From an uncultured Acetatifactor sp. (lineage in GTDB: Bacteria > Bacillota > Clostridia > Lachnospirales > Lachnospiraceae): a stretch of DNA of 6,359 nt. The stretch lies in contig CANRZC010000143.1 of the NCBI GenBank assembly GCA_947644185.1, positions 1 through 6,359 on the forward strand. Direction: 5' to 3'. The notes under the pieces are model-generated. The model saw nothing but the letters and a program-made list of their open reading frames with translations, searched no databases and had not been told where the DNA came from. The position numbers were made by a program, and so were the translations under genes. Below are positions 1 through 4,137 of this stretch, in pieces. The stretch's first letter is position 1; every line of letters begins with the position of its first letter.

Positions 1-44
1 ATGTTGTTGGTGCCTAAATCGATACCGAATGCATTGTTTGCCAA
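1..44 (-). CDS. mreB: MreB/Mbl-type rod-shape actin homologue, 5' end only
   Basis: Only the first 15 codons are in the window; the gene runs off the left edge. Read on the minus strand from a TTG start, the peptide is M-A-N-N-A-F-G-I-D-L-G-T-N-N-(I). The GIDLGTNN segment is the phosphate-1 nucleotide-binding loop of the actin/Hsp70/MreB superfamily, and a start this close to the loop is typical of MreB. MreB forms membrane-associated filaments that guide lateral peptidoglycan synthesis in rod-shaped cells. The start is supported by an AAAGGGG site 8 bases upstream. The gene begins 41 bases after the radC stop, and radC followed by mreB is a well-known order in Firmicutes. Because so little is visible, Mbl or another MreB paralogue cannot be excluded. 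Confidence 0.82.
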   Translation of the reverse strand, partial: MANNAFGIDLGTNN

Positions 45-52
45 AATGACAA

Positions 53-59
53 CCCCTTT
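53..59 (-). promoter_or_regulatory. Ribosome binding site for mreB (TTG start)
   Basis: AAAGGGG on the minus strand lies 8 bases before a TTG codon. No in-frame ATG fits the MreB N-terminus in this stretch, so this site is the main support for the TTG start. Confidence 0.7.
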
Positions 60-85
60 CTAATTGTAAAAACTTTTGTCAAAAC

Positions 86-814
86 CTATGAAAACCATGC
101 CTGCTCTTTAAAGCTGACATAACAGTTATCACCTATGATGACATGGTCCAGAAGACAGATTCCTATCCTTTCCCCAGTCTCTCTCACATTTCTGGTCAGC
201 TCCTTGTCAGATGTACTGGGTGTAGGATCCCCGCTTGGATGGTTGTGCGCCAGCAGGATATTCACCGCTCGACTCTCCAATGCTGCCAGAAAAATCTCTC
301 GGGGAGAGATCAATGACATGTTGACACTGCCCTCTGATACCTTTCTCTCACAGATCAACTGTCCCTTGGCGTCCACACAGGCTAACATCACACACTCTGT
401 ATCTCGGTGTCGCAGCTTTTCCATAAAGTAAGCAGCCACCTGACCAGAGCTGGTGAAATTCAGGCCTTCTCTGGCTTTTGCCATACTCATGCGCATGGAG
501 AGCTCTGTCAGACATTTCAGCCGAACTGCCTTGACCTGGCCGATCCCCTTAATGCTCATAAGCTCGTCCAAAGTCACGTCATACAGCCCTAAAAGCCCTT
601 CCTTTGGGTATCTGGCCAAACTCATAACCTCCTGGGCAACCTGCAGCACATGATTGTCTCTGGTGCCAGTGCGCAGGATGATCGCTAACAATTCTATCTC
701 TGTCAGATTCTCTGGTCCAAATCGCAGGAATCTCTCATAGGGAAGTTCTGCCGCTGTCTTCAAAGCATCCTTCACTGGTATACTTTTCTTTTGTTTCGTT
801 CTTTCCTTGCCCAT
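86..814 (-). CDS. radC: RadC family JAB/MPN-domain protein (UPF0758)
   Basis: RadC-family protein with a helix-hairpin-helix segment (near residues 93-112 in the 251-codon numbering, core SIKGIGQVKAVRL) followed by a JAB/MPN metalloprotease-like domain. The JAMM metal site is complete: E170 in the SEG motif, then H199-N-H201, seven residues, S209, two residues, D212 (HNHPSGDPTPSTSD). The C-terminal LLDHVIIG and YVSF segments are also family-typical. The role of chromosomal RadC is unsettled: early claims of a DNA-repair function were not upheld, although JAMM residues imply a metal-dependent activity. Start choice: an upstream ATG at 841 would add MRRRRERRR, which is encoded by the purine-rich ribosome binding site itself; the ATG at 814 has AAAGGAG four bases upstream and is preferred. 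It sits between the DUF4321 gene and mreB and is probably cotranscribed with both. Confidence 0.9.
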   Translation of the reverse strand: MGKERTKQKKSIPVKDALKTAAELPYERFLRFGPENLTEIELLAIILRTGTRDNHVLQVAQEVMSLARYPKEGLLGLYDVTLDELMSIKGIGQVKAVRLKCLTELSMRMSMAKAREGLNFTSSGQVAAYFMEKLRHRDTECVMLACVDAKGQLICERKVSEGSVNMSLISPREIFLAALESRAVNILLAHNHPSGDPTPSTSDKELTRNVRETGERIGICLLDHVIIGDNCYVSFKEQAWFS

Positions 815-818
815 GCGT

Positions 819-825
819 CTCCTTT
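819..825 (-). promoter_or_regulatory. Ribosome binding site that favours the internal radC start
   Basis: AAAGGAG on the minus strand, 4 bases before the ATG at 814. The alternative start at 841 has only a weaker AGGAAGGG about 9 bases upstream. If 841 were used, this site would be translated as part of an Arg-rich N-terminus. Confidence 0.5.
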
Positions 826-873
826 CCCTTCTCCGACGCATCTGAAGTGGCCCTTCCTGCGACCACCCATGGA

Positions 874-1113
874 CTATTTGATAAAACGATATACCACCAG
901 CGCGATTACGACACCTATGACACTTGCTATGGTTATCTGAATAGTCAGACCAAAGGTCAAAACAATGAAACCTAAATCAAGCACCACTGGTGAACTCATC
1001 CCGAAGGATTGCCCGTAGTTCAAAAATGTGCCTGAAAAGTAAGTGCCGATGAACCTGCCAATGACGAATCCCACTAGTATCAGTACCAGCAGTACCCAGT
1101 TTATCTTCTTCAA
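874..1113 (-). CDS. Small two-helix membrane protein, DUF4321 family
   Basis: A 79-residue hydrophobic protein of unknown function. A first membrane segment spans about residues 5-23, a second about 55-77, and the protein ends in the basic tail YRFIK. The polar link between them contains FLNYGQSFGMSSP followed by VLDLGFIVLTFGL, which matches what I remember of DUF4321, a small family found next to maf, radC or mreB in Clostridia. Length is normal for that family. The start codon is TTG with AAAGAGG seven bases upstream; no in-frame ATG lies near. It is the first gene after the promoter at 1203-1231, and radC follows after 59 bases (32 if the longer radC start is used). The context suggests a link to cell-envelope or shape functions, but that is guilt by association only. 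Confidence 0.8.
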   Translation of the reverse strand: MKKINWVLLVLILVGFVIGRFIGTYFSGTFLNYGQSFGMSSPVVLDLGFIVLTFGLTIQITIASVIGVVIALVVYRFIK

Positions 1114-1120
1114 GCCGATA

Positions 1121-1127
1121 CCTCTTT
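1121..1127 (-). promoter_or_regulatory. Ribosome binding site for the DUF4321 gene (TTG start)
   Basis: AAAGAGG on the minus strand, seven bases before the TTG at 1113. It decides the start, because there is no suitable ATG. Confidence 0.6.
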
Positions 1128-1138
1128 CTTTTGTCCTG

Positions 1139-1156
1139 CGGTATCTATAAATACCG
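1139..1156 (-). other. Small hairpin in the DUF4321 leader
   Basis: CGGTAT and ATACCG form a perfect 6-bp inverted repeat around a 6-base loop, flanked on both sides by CAGGA (minus strand). It lies between the predicted promoter and the ribosome binding site, about 12 bases upstream of the latter. No run of T follows, so it is not an intrinsic terminator. It may be an mRNA-stability or translation-control element, or chance. Confidence 0.35.
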
Positions 1157-1202
1157 TATCCTGATAGCGTCCCTGGATGATTCTTCCTGTACGCACGCTT
1201 CT

Positions 1203-1231
1203 ATAGTACCACAAAAACCATTCACTGTATA
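1203..1231 (-). promoter_or_regulatory. Predicted sigma-A-type promoter for DUF4321-radC-mreB
   Basis: On the minus strand, TATACA (4 of 6 matches to TTGACA) is followed after 17 bases by TACTAT (5 of 6 matches to TATAAT). A TGG directly before the -10 box gives an extended -10. It lies in the only sizeable AT-rich intergenic region of the window, with a leader of about 80 bases before the TTG start of the DUF4321 gene. Assigned by sequence match and position only. Confidence 0.6.
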
Positions 1232-1272
1232 CAAAAATCATAGATTTTATTTTGAGTTTTTTCTACACAAAG

Positions 1273-2571
1273 CTACAGCTTTAGGCTGTCCTTCTTCAGC
1301 AATCCCTTGTTTACAAGGGCCTGAAGAGATTTCAGAATACCAAATTTCCCATGAGGCCAGGTGAGACCGCCCTGAAAGTATACCGCGTAGGGAGGCTTTA
1401 ACGGCGCGTCCGCGGAAAGCTCTATGGAGGAGCCTGACACGAAAGCGCCCGCCGCCATAATAACTTTGGAATCATACCCGGGCATATCCCACCCCTCCGG
1501 CGTCACATGACTGTCTACAGGTGCGGCTGCCTGGATCCCCTGACAGAAAGCAATGACTGCTTCCGGCGTGCCAAAGGTCACGGCCTGAATAATATCATGC
1601 CTGCTTTCGCTGCCATTTGGAATCACGGCAAAGTCCAACCTCTCATATAAATTTGCCGCGAAAATAGCACTTTTCAGCGCAGACGCAGTGACTGTGGGCG
1701 CTAAAAACAGACCCTGATAGAAATCTTTCAGGATCCCAAGAGAGGCCCCCACTTCCTTGCCAAGTCCAGGAGAAGTAAGGCGAAATGCAGCATTCTCCAC
1801 GCATTCTTTGGTTCCTGCAATATATCCTCCAATGGGAGCAAGACCTCCTCCCGGATTTTTGATCAGGGACCCCACGACCATGTCTGCCCCCACATCGCTG
1901 GGCTCTTTTTCCTCCACAAATTCGCCATAGCAATTATCCACCATACAAATCACATCTGGCTTGATTTTCTTCACAAAAGCAATGAGCTCTCCTATCTGCT
2001 CTACTGAAAAAGTAGGTCTGGTCTGGTAGCCTTTGGAGCGCTGAATGGTCACCAAGCGGGTCCGGGGTCCTATGGCTTCTTTTATGCCTTCGTAGTCAAA
2101 GCTGCCATCTTCTCTTAAATCCACCTGCCTGTAGCTTATGCCATATTCCGCAAGGGAGCCTTTGGATGGACGGATGCCTATGACCTCCTCCAGGGTGTCA
2201 TAGGGCTTTCCCACAGGGGAGAGCAGTTCGTCCCCAGGGCGAAGGTTGCTCATCAGGGCCAGGGCCAGAGCATGGGTGCCGCAGGTAATCTGGGGGCGCA
2301 CTAGGGCGTCCTCCGTGTGGAAGATTTTTGCATAGACTGCTTCCAATGTATCCCTGCCCAGGTCGTTATAGCCGTATCCGGTAGTGCCCAGAAGGCAGGC
2401 CTCACTGACCTGGCATTCCTGCATGGCCTTTACTACCTTGAGTTGATTGTACTCCGCGATTTTGTCAATCTTCTGGAACCGCCCTGCCAGCCTTTTCAGG
2501 ATGGCTTCTCCGTATGCGTAGACTTCTCTGTCAATACCCATCTGGGCATACATATTCTCTATTTCTGTCAT
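1273..2571 (-). CDS. PLP-dependent enzyme, methionine gamma-lyase / 'aluminium resistance' family (YnbB-like)
   Basis: A 432-residue fold-type I PLP enzyme of the family annotated as methionine gamma-lyase family or aluminium resistance protein (B. subtilis YnbB type). Visible landmarks: the LLGTTGYGYNDLGRDTLE segment near residues 60-77; the cofactor-phosphate loop region RPQITCGTHALALAL near 92-106; V211-D212-N213-C-Y-G-E-F, giving the pyridine-nitrogen Asp; and GSLIKNPGGGLAPIGGYIAG with K238 as the likely Schiff-base lysine. The length is as usual for the family. The true substrate is not firmly known; a C-S lyase acting on sulfur amino acids is inferred from homology. The start ATG lies 8 bases after the miaA stop, with AAGG(GAG) just upstream, so translation is probably coupled to miaA. 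In B. subtilis hfq and hflX (ynbA) lie between miaA and ynbB; here they are absent. Confidence 0.88.
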   Translation of the reverse strand: MTEIENMYAQMGIDREVYAYGEAILKRLAGRFQKIDKIAEYNQLKVVKAMQECQVSEACLLGTTGYGYNDLGRDTLEAVYAKIFHTEDALVRPQITCGTHALALALMSNLRPGDELLSPVGKPYDTLEEVIGIRPSKGSLAEYGISYRQVDLREDGSFDYEGIKEAIGPRTRLVTIQRSKGYQTRPTFSVEQIGELIAFVKKIKPDVICMVDNCYGEFVEEKEPSDVGADMVVGSLIKNPGGGLAPIGGYIAGTKECVENAAFRLTSPGLGKEVGASLGILKDFYQGLFLAPTVTASALKSAIFAANLYERLDFAVIPNGSESRHDIIQAVTFGTPEAVIAFCQGIQAAAPVDSHVTPEGWDMPGYDSKVIMAAGAFVSGSSIELSADAPLKPPYAVYFQGGLTWPHGKFGILKSLQALVNKGLLKKDSLKL

Positions 2572-2579
2572 TTCTCCCT

Positions 2580-4082
2580 TCAGATGCTGCCCGCTGGCAG
2601 CCCTCCTTCTCTTTGCAAATCTTGTGTATTATCCCTGTCATTCTGCTGCTGTGCAGAAGCCGCGATGTCTTTTTTTCGCAATTCCTGCAGCATGAATTCC
2701 AGTATTTTTTCCTCGTCATAGTCAAATTTTTCCTTGTCCACCCATGTGACATCTCTCTCCCGGCGAAACCAGGTGAGCTGTCTCTTGGCGAAATGTCTGG
2801 TGTCCCGCTTGATGGTCTCTACAGCCTCCTCCAGGGAGGTCTCGCCCTCCAGATAGGCCAGGATTTCCTTGTAGCCCAGTCCCTGCATGGACACCATGCC
2901 CTGCTGGCACCCCATCTCCCGCAGGCGCTCCACCTCGGCTACCAGGCCCTGGCAGAGCATTTCATCCACCCTGCAGTCGATATTCTCGTAAATCCGTTCC
3001 CGGCGATCGTTGAGGACGAAGTAGCAGGCGTTGTAGGCGGATTCCTTTTCGCGTTCCCTCTCATTATGGCGCGATATGGGCTTTCCCGTCAAATGAAAAA
3101 ATTCTAAAGCCCGGATAACGCGCTTTTGGTTGTTTGGGTGGATGGCGTTGGCGGAGGCGGGGTCAACTTCCCGGAGCATATGGTGGAGATGCTGCGCCCC
3201 CTTTTGCTTTGCCAGCTCCTCCAGGCGGGCTCGGTAGGTTCCGGTTTCCGCTGAAGCGACTCCAAGAGCCATGCTCTCGTTTCCTACTGGAGCCGAAGGT
3301 ATTCTTGCAGATGCACCAGCTTCTGGAAAGAGCGTCTCTGCGGCTGCTTCCCCGCCAGAGCCGAACTGGATGTCCCTAAGCAGCGCCTGGACATAAAAGC
3401 CAGTGCCTCCGGTCACAATGGGGATGTGGCCCCGCTCATATATCCCGGGGAGACACTGTTCACATTTCTCCTTGAATACCGCCACACTGAAATCCTCCCA
3501 GGGATCCAGGATGTCTATCATGTGATGGGGGATACCCTGCATCTCCTCTTCTGTGATTTTGGCAGAGCCAATGTCCATGTGGCGGTAGACCTGGCAAGAG
3601 TCCGCCGAAATGATCTCGCCCCCTATGGCCTTTGCCAGGGCAATCGACAGCTTTGTCTTCCCCACCGCAGTGGGGCCTGAGAGAATGACCATGGGAGGTT
3701 TGGAGGTTCCTCTTGCCTTTTCGATTAATGCAATATCCGCTAAATCTTTTTCCCTGCCAAGCTTCTTTTTCATCCGTATAAGTCCGTCTACACACACAAC
3801 GGGAACGCCGCCCACGGTTTCCACTGAACCCTCAATCCAGTTTTCAAAAATCTCTACATTTTCAGAATATAAGATTTTTCTGGTTCCATCTTTGCAGCGT
3901 GAAACTGCATAGCCCTGTTGCTCCAATTTATCTGCCAGGAGCGAGCTACATCCCAAATCAATATCATGTGTTTGGGGGCGAAATCCATGTAGAACCATAG
4001 CGCCTCCAGCAACAACCCAGTATTCCTCTTTCGAAAAGGGAAGCTCCTGAAGTCGCTGTATCAAAGAATATTTATCGAACAT
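2580..4082 (-). CDS. miaA: tRNA dimethylallyltransferase MiaA with fused N-terminal nucleotidyltransferase domain
   Basis: MiaA transfers a dimethylallyl group from DMAPP to N6 of A37 in tRNAs that read UNN codons. From residue 131 on the protein is a recognisable MiaA: P-loop GPTAVGKT (136-143), SADSCQVYRHMDIGSAK with D161, PHHMIDILDP (185-194), TGGTGFY with T227, HPNNQKRVIRALEF (315-328), QGLGYKEI (400-407) and HFAKRQLTWFRRE (430-442). Usual MiaA length is about 300-320 residues; this frame is 500. The excess comes from a ~123-residue N-terminal nucleotidyltransferase-like domain, a ~41-residue Ala/Gly/Ser-rich insertion (241-281) and a ~30-residue polar tail. The ATG at 4082 has GAGGGAG four bases upstream and an in-frame stop four codons before it. 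No good ribosome binding site exists for a separate MiaA start at M131 (3692), so a fused product is expected. mutL ends 50 bases upstream. Confidence 0.93.
   Translation of the reverse strand: MFDKYSLIQRLQELPFSKEEYWVVAGGAMVLHGFRPQTHDIDLGCSSLLADKLEQQGYAVSRCKDGTRKILYSENVEIFENWIEGSVETVGGVPVVCVDGLIRMKKKLGREKDLADIALIEKARGTSKPPMVILSGPTAVGKTKLSIALAKAIGGEIISADSCQVYRHMDIGSAKITEEEMQGIPHHMIDILDPWEDFSVAVFKEKCEQCLPGIYERGHIPIVTGGTGFYVQALLRDIQFGSGGEAAAETLFPEAGASARIPSAPVGNESMALGVASAETGTYRARLEELAKQKGAQHLHHMLREVDPASANAIHPNNQKRVIRALEFFHLTGKPISRHNEREREKESAYNACYFVLNDRRERIYENIDCRVDEMLCQGLVAEVERLREMGCQQGMVSMQGLGYKEILAYLEGETSLEEAVETIKRDTRHFAKRQLTWFRRERDVTWVDKEKFDYDEEKILEFMLQELRKKDIAASAQQQNDRDNTQDLQREGGLPAGSI
3240..3362 (-). 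other. Low-complexity insertion inside MiaA (residues 241-281)
   Basis: Between LLRDIQF and YRARLEELAKQKGAQHLH, typical MiaA proteins have roughly ten residues (an acidic turn). Here about 41 residues rich in Ala, Gly, Ser, Pro and Glu intervene, beginning GSGGEAAAETLF and ending ASAETG. The frame is intact and conserved MiaA sequence resumes immediately after, so this looks like a tolerated surface loop expansion in the tRNA-facing insertion domain rather than a frameshift. Confidence 0.6.
3694..3708 (-). repeat. Tandem AACCTCC repeat at the fusion junction
   Basis: Two copies of AACCTCC at a period of 8 bases (minus strand, 3708-3702 and 3700-3694). They encode the T-S-K-P-P linker between the nucleotidyltransferase domain and the first MiaA strand. 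The upstream GAGG can also pair with the first CCTC. This could be a scar of the event that joined the two frames, or simple chance. Confidence 0.4.
3714..4082 (-). other. Minimal nucleotidyltransferase-like domain fused to MiaA (residues 1-123)
   Basis: Residues 22-42 read as a Pol-beta-type nucleotidyltransferase core: hydrophobic strand, GG (26-27), then HGFRPQTHDIDLG with D40 and D42. This fits the hG[GS]...Dx[DE] pattern of MNT, AbiEii and DUF6036-like proteins. A later strand V76-E77-I78 offers the third acidic ligand, and the closing helix K-K-K-L-G-R-E-K-D-L-A-D (105-116) resembles the R.KD..D signature common in these families. The domain appears complete. Its DNA is about 44% G+C over 3721-4080, by hand count. 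Such domains occur as stand-alone proteins or toxin-antitoxin partners and transfer NMPs to proteins or tRNA; the activity of this one is unknown. Confidence 0.75.
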
Positions 4083-4137
4083 ATTGCTCCCTCATCAAGT
4101 ATTTGGCTTCATCTATGCTATCCAAAGCCCTGTCAAT
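4072..4137 (-). pseudogene. Short open frame across the miaA start, possible tail of a lost partner gene
   Basis: In the frame one base off from mutL, the minus strand reads I-D-R-A-L-D-S-I-D-E-A-K-Y-L-M-R-E-Q-Y-V-R followed by TAA at 4074-4072. This overlaps the miaA fusion start (ATG at 4082) by 11 bases. The amphipathic, charged composition looks protein-like, and a stop overlapping the next start is what a tightly coupled two-gene module would leave. There is no convincing start site; a TTG at 4125 lacks a good ribosome binding site. Chance is a real alternative for so short a frame. Confidence 0.25.

Noticed and set aside
64..83. TTGACA and TACAAT in the radC-mreB gap, as a promoter for mreB
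   Set aside because: The two boxes are only about 10 bases apart, too close for a sigma-70-type promoter, and neither has a partner at the correct 16-18-base spacing.
1234..1248. AAAATC-TAT-GATTTT hairpin downstream of the PLP-enzyme gene, as an intrinsic terminator
   Set aside because: The stem is almost all A-T with a 3-base loop and only a short T run follows; it would be a very weak terminator and may be chance in AT-rich DNA.
1266..1287. ACAGC-CTAAA-GCTGT hairpin overlapping the PLP-enzyme stop codon, as a terminator
   Set aside because: The stem is only 5 bp and is followed by AGCTTTGTG, not a T tract.
2514..3107. Plus-strand open frame of 197 codons
   Set aside because: Antisense to the PLP-enzyme start and the MiaA C-terminal half; composition is that of a shadow frame and no motif is recognisable.
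4108..4136. TTGACA just after the mutL stop, as a promoter for miaA
   Set aside because: The -35 box is perfect, but the hexamers 15-18 bases downstream (TAGATG, AGATGA, GATGAA, ATGAAG) are poor -10 boxes.
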